A stretch of 42,150 nucleotides of DNA. Source: Thermoleophilia bacterium (GTDB lineage: Bacteria > Actinomycetota > Thermoleophilia > Miltoncostaeales > Miltoncostaeaceae). The stretch lies in assembly GCA_020848615.1 (NCBI GenBank), contig JADLHW010000007.1:1-42150 (forward strand), read 5' to 3'. Shown here piece after piece: positions 33,286 to 41,497 of this stretch. The notes under the pieces were generated by a model, which was not told the origin of the DNA, ran no database searches, and saw only the letters and a program-made list of their open reading frames with translations. Position 1 is the first letter of the stretch, and every line of letters starts with the position of its first letter. The position numbers and the translations under genes are program-made.

Positions 33286-33444
33286 TCAGGGCGCGGCCGG
33301 GTCCCCCGGCGCCGCACCGCGCGCCACGTCGATGACGGCGCTCTCGTTCCGGTCGCCGGCGCCGCGACGTGCACCGGCGCCGAGCAGGCGGGCCGCCATC
33401 CCGGAGCCCATCCGGGCCGGTCCGATGAACGCGACGTGCGCCAT
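33286..33444 (-). pseudogene. remnant of a 6-phosphogluconate/3-hydroxyisobutyrate dehydrogenase-type gene
   Basis: The 52 residues start MAHVAFIGPARMGSGMAARLLGAG, the typical N-terminal Rossmann fold of beta-hydroxyacid dehydrogenases, then jump to AVIDVARGAAPGD and stop. Intact enzymes have about 290 residues. The nucleotide-binding G-x-G-x-x-G is damaged (GPARMG in place of GLGRMG). It is therefore a short decayed fragment without enzyme activity, though its start codon is intact. It lies next to a TetR-controlled promoter that reads away from it, so the intact gene may once have belonged to that regulon. Confidence 0.6.
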
Positions 33445-33509
33445 CGCGCCACCCTCTCCGTGGCACACCCCGGGGTCGGCCCGGCACGTTCGCGATCGAC
33501 CGAGGGTGC

Positions 33510-33554
33510 TTGACCGACATGAGATAACGCGCGTAAGGTTACGAGCGTTATCTC
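33510..33554 (+). promoter_or_regulatory. promoter with overlapping 34-nt palindromic operator, probably for the nearby TetR regulator
   Basis: A -35 box TTGACC (33510-33515) and -10 box TAAGGT (33534-33539) are 18 nt apart. Over them lies a near-perfect palindrome at 33521-33554: arms GAGATAACGC and GCGTTATCTC, and inside them CGTAA and TTACG around a GG centre, so 15 of 17 half-site positions are symmetric. The operator covers the spacer, the -10 box and the likely start site. The TetR gene is the second gene downstream, making autoregulation the simplest reading. Confidence 0.7.
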
Positions 33555-33576
33555 TCGCCGTCCCGGAGGCCTCCCG

Positions 33577-33795
33577 ATGAACCCTCGCCGTCTGCGCCGC
33601 GCGACCCGGATCGTCCACCTCGCCGCCGGAGCGCTGGCCGGCTTCGCCATCTACGCCCGTCCGGTGGTCGGCGCCTCGAGCGCCCGCGACCTGCTCGCGA
33701 TCGCCGTGGTCCCGGCGCTCGTGGCGAGCGGCTTCGGGATGTGGCAGCAGGCCCGCCTGCGCCGCCTCCTGGGCGGCCGTCGCCGGCCCGCCTGA
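33577..33795 (+). CDS. small two-helix membrane protein, 72 aa
   Basis: After a basic start (MNPRRLRRATR) come two hydrophobic segments (about residues 12-32, VHLAAGALAGFAIY, and 38-55, LLAIAVVPALVASGFGMW) and an Arg-rich C-terminus. The positive-inside rule puts both ends in the cytoplasm. No family is recognised. GGAGG lies about 10 nt upstream of the ATG. It is the first gene behind the palindromic operator and 46 nt before the TetR gene, so it is probably the regulated target. Confidence 0.65.
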   Translation: MNPRRLRRATRIVHLAAGALAGFAIYARPVVGASSARDLLAIAVVPALVASGFGMWQQARLRRLLGGRRRPA

Positions 33796-33841
33796 GCGTC
33801 GCGCGGCCCACCGGGCCGCCTCGCGCTGCGATCATGCCGCG

Positions 33842-34501
33842 ATGATCCAGGACGCTGGCGGCGAGGCGACGCCCACGGCACGTGCGCGGAACCGGCGCGG
33901 CGAGGGGGCCCGGCTGCGCGACGAGCTGGTGGCCGCCGCCGGGCGGGTGTTCGAGCGCGTCGGTTCGGAGGACGCCATGTCACTCCGGGCGGTGGCGGCC
34001 GAGGCGGGCGTGGCCGCGCCGAGCATCTACCAGCACTTCCCCGACAAGCACGCGCTGGTGCAGGCGGTCCAGGCCGCCCGCTTCGCCGAGCTGCGCGCCG
34101 TGATCGAGGCGGCGGCCGCCCGGGCCGCGGACCCCGCGGAGGAACTGCGGCGGCGCGGCCGCGCGTACTGCCGCTTCGGCGCCGACCACCCGGGCAACTA
34201 CCGCGTGATGTTCGGCTCGGTGCCCGACACGAAGGGGCCGCTCACCCTCCAGGAGCTCCCGGGCGCGGAGATCATCGAGGACCTCGTCGGGAGCATCACC
34301 CGGGCGGCCGCCGCCGGCATCGCCGGCCCCCACGACGCGTTCACGACCGCGGTGCTGCTGTGGTCGGCGCTGCACGGCATCGTGAGCCTCCGGATCGCGA
34401 AGCCGGCGTTCCCGTGGCCGGACACCGAAGCCCTCGTGGACGCCGCGCTCACCGCGCTGGCCGGGGTGCCGCCGGGACCGGCGGGGGACGCGATCGCGTG
34501 A
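33842..34501 (+). CDS. TetR/AcrR-family transcriptional regulator (WHG-type C-terminal domain)
   Basis: 219 aa. The N-terminal helix-turn-helix (about residues 24-75) has ELVAAAGRVFERVG, MSLRAVAAEAGVAAPSIYQHFPDKHALVQAV, the classical TetR signature. The C-terminal ligand-binding domain has GRAYCRFGADHPGNYRVMFG and LLWSALHGIVSLRI, the WHG-like motif of one TetR subgroup. It probably represses its own operon through the operator at 33521-33554. The inducer is unknown. ATG 33842 is the first start in frame and precedes the usual disordered basic arm. Confidence 0.92.
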   Translation: MIQDAGGEATPTARARNRRGEGARLRDELVAAAGRVFERVGSEDAMSLRAVAAEAGVAAPSIYQHFPDKHALVQAVQAARFAELRAVIEAAAARAADPAEELRRRGRAYCRFGADHPGNYRVMFGSVPDTKGPLTLQELPGAEIIEDLVGSITRAAAAGIAGPHDAFTTAVLLWSALHGIVSLRIAKPAFPWPDTEALVDAALTALAGVPPGPAGDAIA

Positions 34502-34594
34502 CGCCGTCCGCCTGACGACCCGAGACGTGTTCACGTTCGGTTCAGGCGTGCGCGGGTCGGACCCCGGGCGGCGGGCCGCGTGCATCATTCGCCC

Positions 34595-35104
34595 GTGACC
34601 GGCGACGGACACCGGGTGGTGGACCCCTCCCAGCCCCTCGACCCGCGGGCCATCGGCCTGTGGACGACGCAGGCCCGGCTGGCGACGGCGGCCGCGACGG
34701 CGATCCCCGGGGCCGTCGCGGTGGCGCTGCTGGTCACCGGCCACCGCACGGCGGCGCTCGTGTTCGCCCTCGGCGCCCTCGCGCGGGGCGCGTCGGGCGC
34801 CGCGTTCAGCGTGCTCTGGCCGCCGCGGTACCACGCGCGGTACCGCTGGGACGTCCTCCCGGAGGGCGTGGTCGTCGCGCACGGGTGGCTGTGGCGGACC
34901 GTGCAGGTGGTGCCGCACAGCCGCATCCAGGCGGTCGACTCCAGCAGCGGCCCGATGGAGCGCCGGGCGGGGCTGGCGTCCGTGCACCTGCGCACCGCCT
35001 CGCGGGAGGGCAGCCCCCACATCCCGGGGCTGGCCGCGGACGTCGCGCGCGCGCTCGCCGCGCGGATCGCCGAGGCCGCGGGGAACGAGGACGACGCCAC
35101 GTGA
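34595..35104 (+). CDS. PH-domain (bPH2/YdbS-like) membrane protein
   Basis: About 169 aa. Two hydrophobic helices (ATAIPGAVAVALLVTG and ALVFALGALARGASGAAFSV) precede a single bacterial PH domain with YRWDVLPEGVVVAHGWLWRTVQVVPHSRIQAVD and GLASVHLRTA. This matches YdbS, encoded next to YdbT in Bacillus and others; the pair is a membrane complex of unknown biochemical role, in Bacillus linked to antimicrobial-peptide resistance. I prefer GTG 34595, as CATCAT ends 6 nt before it; GTG 34580 is possible. The stop overlaps the start of the YdbT-like gene by 4 nt. Confidence 0.8.
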   Translation: MTGDGHRVVDPSQPLDPRAIGLWTTQARLATAAATAIPGAVAVALLVTGHRTAALVFALGALARGASGAAFSVLWPPRYHARYRWDVLPEGVVVAHGWLWRTVQVVPHSRIQAVDSSSGPMERRAGLASVHLRTASREGSPHIPGLAADVARALAARIAEAAGNEDDAT

Positions 35105-36534
35105 CCGGGGCCGCCGCCGAGGGGCGGCTGCACCCGCTCGCCGCGGTGCTGTACGGCGTGCGGGTCATCCGGAACACCGTCCCCCTGCTGCTCGCCGGCC
35201 TCGTCACCGACGTCCCGCGGCCCGTCCTCGCCGTCGCGATCGCCGCGGTGCTGCTGGCCGGCGTGCCGTACGGGCTGCTGTCGTGGTGGCGCTTCCGGTA
35301 CCGGGTGGAGGCCGGGCGGCTGGTCGTCGACGCCGGGGTCCTGGTGCGCCGCAACCGGGTGGTGCCCCTGGAGCGCATCCGCGGCGTGTCGCTGGACGAA
35401 CCCGTCCTGCACCGGGTGTTCGGGCTCGTGCGGGCCCGGGTGGAGGCCGCCGCGGCCGGCGACCAGAAGGGCGAGCTGGCCCTCGCCGCCGTCTCACGGG
35501 ACCAGGCGGAGCGGCTGCGCGACGCCGTGCTGCGCGCCGGGGACGCGCCGGCCGCGACCGCCGCCGCCGCCGCGCCGCCGCCGCTGGCCGCCATGCGCCC
35601 GGGGCGGCTGGCGCTCGCCGGGGCGACCTCCGCCCGGTTCGTGCTGGTGCCCGCGGCCGCGGCGGGCGGCCTGCTGAACTTCGCCGACGACGTCGGGCTC
35701 GACGGCCTGCTGCGGGACGGCGCCGGGCGGGTGGCCGACCGGGCGCCGCACTCGGCCGTGAGCATCGCGCTGGCCGTGGCGGCCGCCGCCGTGTTCGTCA
35801 CGCTGCTCGCGGCAGCCGGCAGCGTCATCGCCGACTGGGCGTTCGAGCTGCGCGCCGAGGGCCCCCGCCTCGCGACGGTGCGCGGCCTCCTGTCGCGGCG
35901 GCGCACCACGGTGGACCGCCGGCGCGTGCTGGGCGTGGAGGTGTGCGACTCACCCGTGCGCCGCGCGCTGGGGATGGCGGCCATCGTGGCGCCGGTGGGG
36001 GGCTTCGGGGTGTCGAAGGACGGCGACTCCGCCGGGCGGGTGCGGCTCCTGCCGCTGGCCGACGCGGACGAGATCGCGCGGGTGACGGCGGAGGTGGCCC
36101 CCGGCGATGCGCCGCCCCTGCTGCCGCACCCCCGGTCGGGCCTCCCGCGGCGCGTGGGGCGGGCGACGGTGCCGCCCCTCGCGGTGGCGATCGGCGCCGC
36201 CGTCCTGGGCTGGTGGTGGGTGGCCGGCCTCGCCGCGCTTGCCGCGGCGGCGATGGTCCCCGTGGCGTTCGACCGGCACCGGAACCTGGGCCACGCGGCC
36301 GGACGGTGGCTGGTGCTGCGGTCCGGGTCGCTGGCCCGGCGGCACTCGCGCCTGGACCCCGGGGCGATCGTCGCGACCAGGGTGCGCAGCTCGCCGTTCC
36401 AGCGGCGCCGCGGCCTCTGCAGCGTGCAGGTGCACCTGGGCCTGGGCGCCGGCAGCCGCACGGCCATCGACATGGGCGAGGACCAGGGCCGGGCCCTGCT
36501 CGCCCGCCTGCACCCCTGGATGCGCGAGGGCTGA
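35101..36534 (+). CDS. YdbT-like protein with multiple bacterial PH domains
   Basis: 477 aa, GTG start overlapping the preceding TGA (GTGA). Three bPH2 units are interleaved with paired hydrophobic helices. Unit 1, about residues 63-140, has FRYRVEAGRLVVDAGVLVRR and VVPLERIRGVSLDEPVLHRVFG. Unit 2, about 240-340, has ELRAEGPRLATVRGLLSRR and TVDRRRVLGVEVCDSP. Unit 3, about 390-475, has GRWLVLRSGSLARRHSRLD and RSSPFQRRRGLCSVQVHL. The order matches YdbT and the gene pair is almost always with YdbS. It ends 13 nt from the convergent propeller gene. Confidence 0.82.
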   Translation: MTGAAAEGRLHPLAAVLYGVRVIRNTVPLLLAGLVTDVPRPVLAVAIAAVLLAGVPYGLLSWWRFRYRVEAGRLVVDAGVLVRRNRVVPLERIRGVSLDEPVLHRVFGLVRARVEAAAAGDQKGELALAAVSRDQAERLRDAVLRAGDAPAATAAAAAPPPLAAMRPGRLALAGATSARFVLVPAAAAGGLLNFADDVGLDGLLRDGAGRVADRAPHSAVSIALAVAAAAVFVTLLAAAGSVIADWAFELRAEGPRLATVRGLLSRRRTTVDRRRVLGVEVCDSPVRRALGMAAIVAPVGGFGVSKDGDSAGRVRLLPLADADEIARVTAEVAPGDAPPLLPHPRSGLPRRVGRATVPPLAVAIGAAVLGWWWVAGLAALAAAAMVPVAFDRHRNLGHAAGRWLVLRSGSLARRHSRLDPGAIVATRVRSSPFQRRRGLCSVQVHLGLGAGSRTAIDMGEDQGRALLARLHPWMREG

Positions 36535-36547
36535 CGCCCCCGCGCGG

Positions 36548-38059
36548 TCACACCAGGCGGCCCGCCCGGTTGACCAGCGCCACCCGCAGGGTGCCGTCGT
36601 CGGAGCGGTGCGCGACGCGCAGCCGGATGTCGGCGGCGCGCGGCGGAAGAGCGCGGCGGTTCACGCACGCCACCAGCCGCAGCGCCCGGCCCGGCACGGC
36701 GGTGACCACCACCGCGGCGCTGCGGCGGCGGGCCGAGGCGGCGCCGGCGATGGCGGTGCCCGGCAGCATCGGGCTGCGCCGGCCCGTCGCCCGGTTGATG
36801 AACGTGAAGGTGTGGGCGCCGGCGCGGTGCAGCCGCAGGCGGACGATGATGTGCCGCGGGCACGCCGCGCGCACCGCCGGGTCGGACGGCCGGGTCACGG
36901 GCTGCGGGCCCAGCGGCGTCACCAGCCCGCGGGACCGCACCGGGACCGGGACCGAGGGGTGCGCCGGGGTGGGGGACGGCGCCGGCGACGCACCGCCCGC
37001 CGGACCCTGCGAGGGGGACGAGCCGCCGCCGGACGGGGCGGAGCCCGTGTCCGGTTCGGCGGGGCCGGGCACCGCGCCGTGGGTCCCGCTGCTCATCACG
37101 CGGGCCGGGCCGCCGTGCGCGACGGCCACGAACACGCCGTCGCCGTAGGCCACCGAGTGCCAGAAGGCGTCGGCCGGCGTGGACCGCAGCGTCCACGCCG
37201 CCCCGTCGGGGCTGGTCATCGCCCGGGACCCGGTGCCCGTCGCGGACACGGCGACGAAGCCCCCGTCCCCGTACGCCACCGACGACCACGTGTTGTCCGC
37301 GGGCGTCGCGCGCAGCGTCCAGGTGACGCCGTCCGGGCTGGTCATCGCACGGTTGCCCGTGCCCGCCGTGCCGACGGCGACGAACACGCCGCCGCCGTAC
37401 GCCACGGCGTTCCACCAGTTGTCGGCGGGCGTCGAGCGCTCGGTCCACGTGGCGCCGTCCGGACTGGTCATCACGTGGTTCCCGGCCCGCGTGGTCCCGA
37501 CGGCGACGAACGCGCCCGCCCCGTAGGCGACCGAGGTCCACCAGCTCTCGGCGGGCGTGGACCGCAGCGTCCAGGTCACGCCGTCCGGGCTGGTCATCAC
37601 GCGGTTGCCGGCGCCGTTCTGGGCGACCGCCACGAACGTGCCGTTGCCGTAGGCGACCGACGTCCAGTCGACGTCCGCGGCGCTCGCCCGGGGCGTCCAG
37701 GAGATCCCGTCGGGGCTGGTCATCACGCGGTTCCCCGACCCGGTGCGCGCGACCGCGACGAAGATGCCGCGCCCGTACGTCACCGCGGTCCAGTCGTTGT
37801 CCGCGGCGCTCGCCCGCACCGTCCAGTCGGTGCCGTCCGGGCTGGTCATCACCCGGTTCCCGGCGCCCGTGCGCGCGACCGCCACGAACAGCCCCTCACC
37901 GTGCGCGACCGCGTGCCAGCCGTTCGGCGCCGCCGGGGTGCGGACCGCCCAGTCGGTCCCGGCCTGGCCGGCCGCCAGGGGCGAGGCCAGCAGGCCCGCG
38001 ACGAGGATGACGGCGGCGGCCGTGCGGGGCCGCAGGCGGGCGGGGCGGGAGCGGCGCAT
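36548..38059 (-). CDS. secreted seven-repeat beta-propeller protein
   Basis: 503 aa. A signal peptide (residues about 1-31, ILVAGLLASPLAAG) precedes seven tandem 42-residue repeats (residues 35-328; 37076-37957 in the window). Each follows the pattern W-T-x-R, W-x-S-V-A-Y-G-x-G-x-F-V-A-V and G-N-R-x-M-T-S-P-D-G. Seven units of one blade each predict a closed seven-bladed propeller. A Pro/Ser/Gly-rich linker (about 330-375) leads to a C-terminal beta domain of about 120 residues ending LRVALVNRAGRLV, perhaps a surface anchor. The ligand is unknown; such propellers usually bind proteins or sugars. GTG at 38062, one codon upstream, is an alternative start. It is the last gene of a minus-strand group after the DDN-like gene (47-nt gap). 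Confidence 0.85.
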   Translation of the reverse strand: MRRSRPARLRPRTAAAVILVAGLLASPLAAGQAGTDWAVRTPAAPNGWHAVAHGEGLFVAVARTGAGNRVMTSPDGTDWTVRASAADNDWTAVTYGRGIFVAVARTGSGNRVMTSPDGISWTPRASAADVDWTSVAYGNGTFVAVAQNGAGNRVMTSPDGVTWTLRSTPAESWWTSVAYGAGAFVAVGTTRAGNHVMTSPDGATWTERSTPADNWWNAVAYGGGVFVAVGTAGTGNRAMTSPDGVTWTLRATPADNTWSSVAYGDGGFVAVSATGTGSRAMTSPDGAAWTLRSTPADAFWHSVAYGDGVFVAVAHGGPARVMSSGTHGAVPGPAEPDTGSAPSGGGSSPSQGPAGGASPAPSPTPAHPSVPVPVRSRGLVTPLGPQPVTRPSDPAVRAACPRHIIVRLRLHRAGAHTFTFINRATGRRSPMLPGTAIAGAASARRRSAAVVVTAVPGRALRLVACVNRRALPPRAADIRLRVAHRSDDGTLRVALVNRAGRLV

Positions 38060-38106
38060 CACCCTGGGGATATCGGCGTTCCCGGAGGCGGCCTGAGCGG
38101 CCGGGC

Positions 38107-38547
38107 TCAGCGCAGCCGCACCACCGGATGGCGGTGGGCGATGTGGCGCACGTCGTCGGCGGTGAAGCGCTCGGGCAGGTCGAAGAAGCGCCCGTTCCGG
38201 CGCCGGTTCGCCGTGACGTACGCGGTGAGCACCCGCACCCGGGCCTCGCCGTCCACCGCCGCGGCCGCCACGCGCCGCACCCGCCGGCCGCGCCGCAGCT
38301 CCCCGCCGCCGGCGAGGAGGTTCCGCATCCAGTCCGTCGTGCCGCGCGGCGCCACCAGGTGGTCCGCGCCGTCCACCGCCACCGGGATCACGGGGACCTC
38401 GTGCACCCGTCCCGTGCGGCGGCCACGGGTGCGCAGCACCCACACCCCCGCCACCGGCAGGCCGAGCCGCCCCGCTGCCAGCAGCACCCGGTTCGCCGCC
38501 CCGGCCGGGACGAGTCCCCCGGCCACGCGCGGCCGGTCACGGGACAC
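38107..38547 (-). CDS. nitroreductase/quinone-reductase family protein, deazaflavin (F420)-dependent type (DDN-like)
   Basis: A 146-aa split-barrel protein. WVLRTRGRRTGRVHEVPVIP and WMRNLLAGGG are the hallmark segments of the DDN family, which uses coenzyme F420 to reduce quinones or nitro compounds in Actinomycetota; the C-terminal TAYVTANRRRNGRFFDLP is also typical. The substrate cannot be read from sequence. The GTG start at 38547 overlaps the end of the FAD/Fe-S oxidase gene by 11 nt, implying one transcript and perhaps a shared redox role. Confidence 0.8.
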   Translation of the reverse strand: MSRDRPRVAGGLVPAGAANRVLLAAGRLGLPVAGVWVLRTRGRRTGRVHEVPVIPVAVDGADHLVAPRGTTDWMRNLLAGGGELRRGRRVRRVAAAAVDGEARVRVLTAYVTANRRRNGRFFDLPERFTADDVRHIAHRHPVVRLR

Positions 38548-41263
38548 CGAGCGACCTCGCGATGAGCTCCGCCGGATGCAGGGTGGGCGTGCCGGCCAGG
38601 TCGCCCACCTGCTGGCGGCACGACGTGCCGTGGGCGATCACGACGTCGGCCGCCCGCGCGGCCGGCAGCAGCCGGTCCTCGGCGATGCGGCGCGACAGCT
38701 CCGGGTGCTCGTAGCCGAACGACCCCGCCATGCCGCAGCACCCCGCGCCGGAGGGGCGCACCTCCAGGCCGGGCACCAGCCGCGCGAGCTCCAGGACGTG
38801 GTCACCGGCGCCGAGGGCCCGGGCGTGGCAGTGGGGATGCACGACGGCGGTCCCCGGGCGGGGGGCCGGCGGCAGGGTGAGGCCCAGGCGCAGCACCGCC
38901 TGCTCGAAGGTCTCCACCGCGTCCGCGACCCACCGGGCGCGCGGGTCGTCCGGCAGGAGCTTCGGCGCATCGTCCAGGAGCATCGACCAGCAGGACGGCT
39001 CCAGCACCACGATCGGCACCCCGTCGATCGCCAGCGGAGCCAGGCGGTCGAGCATCGCCGACAGCCGCCGCCGGGCGGCGTCCGCGAGGCCCTGCGACAG
39101 CAACGGGCGCCCGCAGCAGCCGGCGTCCACCACCTCCGGCCGCACGCCGCAGGCGGTGAGCGCCATCACGGCGTCCGACCCGACGCGCGGATGCAGGTGG
39201 GTCGTGAACGTGTCGGCGAGCAGGGCGACCCGGGGCATGTCGCCCCAGCCGTACGTGCGCCCCCACCCGCGCGGCCGCACCGGGACCGGCACCGGCCGGC
39301 CCAGGCGCCACCCGGCGATCCGCGCGCCCGCGCGCAGCACGGGCGCCGGGAGGCGCGCCCCGAACGCCATCAGGCGCCGCACGTCGCCGAACGCCCGGGC
39401 CCGCAGGGGCACGCCGTACCGGGCGTGCCGGTGCGCGAGGGCCTCCACCTTCAGGCGGGCCATGTCCACCGACGCCGGGCACTCGGCGGCGCACGCCTTG
39501 CAGGACAGGCACAGCGACAGCGCCTCGTGCAGGCCGTCGCCGGCGAGCCCCCCGGGCAGCCGGCCCTCCAGCGCCGCGCGGAACAGCACCGCCCGTCCGC
39601 GCGTGGCGTGCCGCTCGTCGCCGAGCGCCTGGAAGCTCGGGCACATCACCCCCGTGCGGGCCCGGCACGCCCCGTTGCCGTTGCACGCCTCCGCCGCCCG
39701 CGCGAGGCCGCCCTGCGGGGCGAAGCTCGAGACCGTGGCATGGCTCCGGCGGGGCGGGGACTCCAGCAGCCGCAGGCCGGCGTCCAGCGGCTCCGGCCGG
39801 ACGATGACGCCCGGGTTGAGGATGCCCGCCGGGTCCAGGGCGTCCTTCAGGCGCCGGAACGCCGCGATCGTGCGCGGCGGGTACATGCACGGCAGCAGCT
39901 CGCCGCGCAGGCGGCCGTCCCCGTGCTCGCCGGACAGGGACCCGCCGTGGGCCACCACCAGGCCGGCGACCGCCTCGGCGATGCGGCGCACCTGGGCGGC
40001 GGCACCCGGCGCGCGGAGGTCGATCACCGGGCGGATGTGCAGGCAGCCCACGCTGGCGTGGCCGTACCAGGACGCCGGCACGCCCTCCTCGGCCAGCAGC
40101 CGCCGCACCTCGCGGGCGAACGCCGCCAGCCGTGCCGGCGGCACCGCCGGGTCCTCGATGAACGCCAGCGGCTTGGCGTCGGCCGGCGCCGGCCGGTCCG
40201 GCCCCAGCCCGCGCATCGCCCGCGCGATCCCGGAGCGCCGCACCGCCCACACGCCCGCCTGGGCCTCCGGGTCCAGCACGGCGGCGGCCCCCGTGGTGGC
40301 GAGGACCCTGCGGCGCACGTCATCCGGGTCGCCGCTGTGCTCCACCACCAGCATCGCCGCCACGCCGTCGCCGAAGCCGGTGAGCGACGCCGTGGCGCGC
40401 GCCCGGTTGGCGGGGTCCAGCATGGCCTCGTCCAGCAGCTCGATCGCCGAGGGACCGTCGGCCAGCAGGTCCACCACCGCATCGAGGGCGGCGTCGACGT
40501 CCGGGAAGGGAAGGAGGGCCAGCCCACGCGCCATCGGCCGCGGCTCCAGGTGCAGCTCGGCGCCCGTGGTGACCGCGAGCGTCCCCTCGGAGCCGCACAG
40601 CAGCCGCGGCCAGTCCGGGTCGTCGCCGGCGAGGGCGTCGAGGTTGTAGCCCGACACGCGCCGCAGCAGCGACGGCCCCTCCCAGTCGCCGGCCAGGGGC
40701 CGGCAGCCCTCGAACACCGCCGGCGCCGCCGCGCCGCGCCGCAGGGTCGCGCGCGTGCCGTCGGCCAGCACCACCTCGAGCACCGCGACGGCGTCCGCGG
40801 TGAGGCCGTGCACCACCGATCGGGCGCCGGCGGAGTTGTTGGCGATCATCCCGCCGAGGGTCGCCCGGCTCGCGGTGGCCACGTCGGGCCCGAAGACCAG
40901 CCCGTGGACGCCGGCGGCGGCGTTCAGGTCGTCGAGCACCGCGCCCGGGCCCACGCGCGCGACGCGCGCGTCCGGATCCACCGCGCACCACGACAGTGCG
41001 GAGCAGTCCACCACCAGGCCCCGGCCCACCGCCTGCCCGGCCAGGCTGGTGCCCGCGCCCCGCATGGTGAGCGGCATCCCGGTCTCCGCGCAGGCCGCCA
41101 CGGCGGCCGCCAGGTCGTCGGCGTGCGCCGCCCGGAGCACCGCCGCGGGACGGCGCCGGTAGAGGCTCGCATCCGCCGAGTACAGCTCGAGCGTGGCCGG
41201 ATCGGCCCGGATCTCGCCGGACACATGCCCCGACAACCGGCGAACGAGGCCCGCGGCGTCCAT
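38537..41263 (-). CDS. FAD-linked oxidase fused to a 4Fe-4S/CCG domain protein (GlcD-GlpC type, D-lactate dehydrogenase-like)
   Basis: 908 aa. The N-terminal FAD-binding PCMH-type domain (about residues 35-215) has LTMRGAGTSLAGQAVG and GGMIANNSAGARSVVHG. The FAD-oxidase C-terminal domain (about 230-480) has SLSGEHGDGRLRGELLP. A ferredoxin-like region follows with C527-NGNGACRARTGVMCPSF and C585-LSCKACAAECPAS, enough cysteines for two 4Fe-4S clusters. The last third has two CCG-type motifs (DAGCCGRPLL, SGAGCCGMAGSFG). Single-chain enzymes of this layout oxidise D-2-hydroxy acids such as D-lactate or 2-hydroxyglutarate and pass electrons to quinone; the exact substrate is open. TAGCAT (complement) ends 7 nt before ATG 41263, a leaderless start. 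Confidence 0.9.
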   Translation of the reverse strand: MDAAGLVRRLSGHVSGEIRADPATLELYSADASLYRRRPAAVLRAAHADDLAAAVAACAETGMPLTMRGAGTSLAGQAVGRGLVVDCSALSWCAVDPDARVARVGPGAVLDDLNAAAGVHGLVFGPDVATASRATLGGMIANNSAGARSVVHGLTADAVAVLEVVLADGTRATLRRGAAAPAVFEGCRPLAGDWEGPSLLRRVSGYNLDALAGDDPDWPRLLCGSEGTLAVTTGAELHLEPRPMARGLALLPFPDVDAALDAVVDLLADGPSAIELLDEAMLDPANRARATASLTGFGDGVAAMLVVEHSGDPDDVRRRVLATTGAAAVLDPEAQAGVWAVRRSGIARAMRGLGPDRPAPADAKPLAFIEDPAVPPARLAAFAREVRRLLAEEGVPASWYGHASVGCLHIRPVIDLRAPGAAAQVRRIAEAVAGLVVAHGGSLSGEHGDGRLRGELLPCMYPPRTIAAFRRLKDALDPAGILNPGVIVRPEPLDAGLRLLESPPRRSHATVSSFAPQGGLARAAEACNGNGACRARTGVMCPSFQALGDERHATRGRAVLFRAALEGRLPGGLAGDGLHEALSLCLSCKACAAECPASVDMARLKVEALAHRHARYGVPLRARAFGDVRRLMAFGARLPAPVLRAGARIAGWRLGRPVPVPVRPRGWGRTYGWGDMPRVALLADTFTTHLHPRVGSDAVMALTACGVRPEVVDAGCCGRPLLSQGLADAARRRLSAMLDRLAPLAIDGVPIVVLEPSCWSMLLDDAPKLLPDDPRARWVADAVETFEQAVLRLGLTLPPAPRPGTAVVHPHCHARALGAGDHVLELARLVPGLEVRPSGAGCCGMAGSFGYEHPELSRRIAEDRLLPAARAADVVIAHGTSCRQQVGDLAGTPTLHPAELIARSLGVP

Positions 41264-41330
41264 ATCTGCGATGCTACCCATGCCCGGCCGAGCCGCGGCG
41301 CGGAACCTTCCATCCGGGGGTGCGGGTCCC

Positions 41331-41359
41331 TTGCGACCCCCTATTCGCGTCGCTAATCT
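41331..41359 (+). promoter_or_regulatory. tuf promoter
   Basis: TTGCGA (41331-41336) and TAATCT (41354-41359) are separated by 17 nt, among the best matches to the housekeeping consensus in the window and in the most AT-rich spot of its region. It predicts an mRNA start near 41366 and a leader of about 130 nt. Confidence 0.75.
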
Positions 41360-41390
41360 ACCCGGGCTTTACGGAGCACCCGGCTGTTCC

Positions 41391-41416
41391 CGCGCGGCCT
41401 AGCGGCCGCGCGTTTT
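41391..41416 (+). terminator. intrinsic terminator/attenuator in the tuf leader
   Basis: CGCGCGGCC (41391-41399) pairs with GGCCGCGCG (41404-41412) across TAGC, and TTTT (41413-41416) follows at once. It lies about 30 nt inside the predicted leader and 82 nt before the tuf ATG, so it would stop transcription before the gene unless overridden. A weaker stem just upstream (CCGGG 41362-41366 with CCCGG 41379-41383) ends 8 nt before it. Confidence 0.6.
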
Positions 41417-41497
41417 GCGCCGGGGACCGGTTCTACGTCCGGAACACAGGCCCGCGGAATGGCCGCGGCCGCGAGTGCCCGACAGGAGCAATCGAGA

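Noticed and set aside
37076-37957. Tandem 126-nt DNA repeats as a possible CRISPR or satellite array
   Set aside because: The period is exactly 42 codons in one open frame with a conserved protein pattern, so they are coding propeller blades.
36107-41356. Very long + strand frame of about 1750 codons
   Set aside because: It overlaps several well-supported genes on both strands and is Arg/Pro/Gly-rich low complexity.
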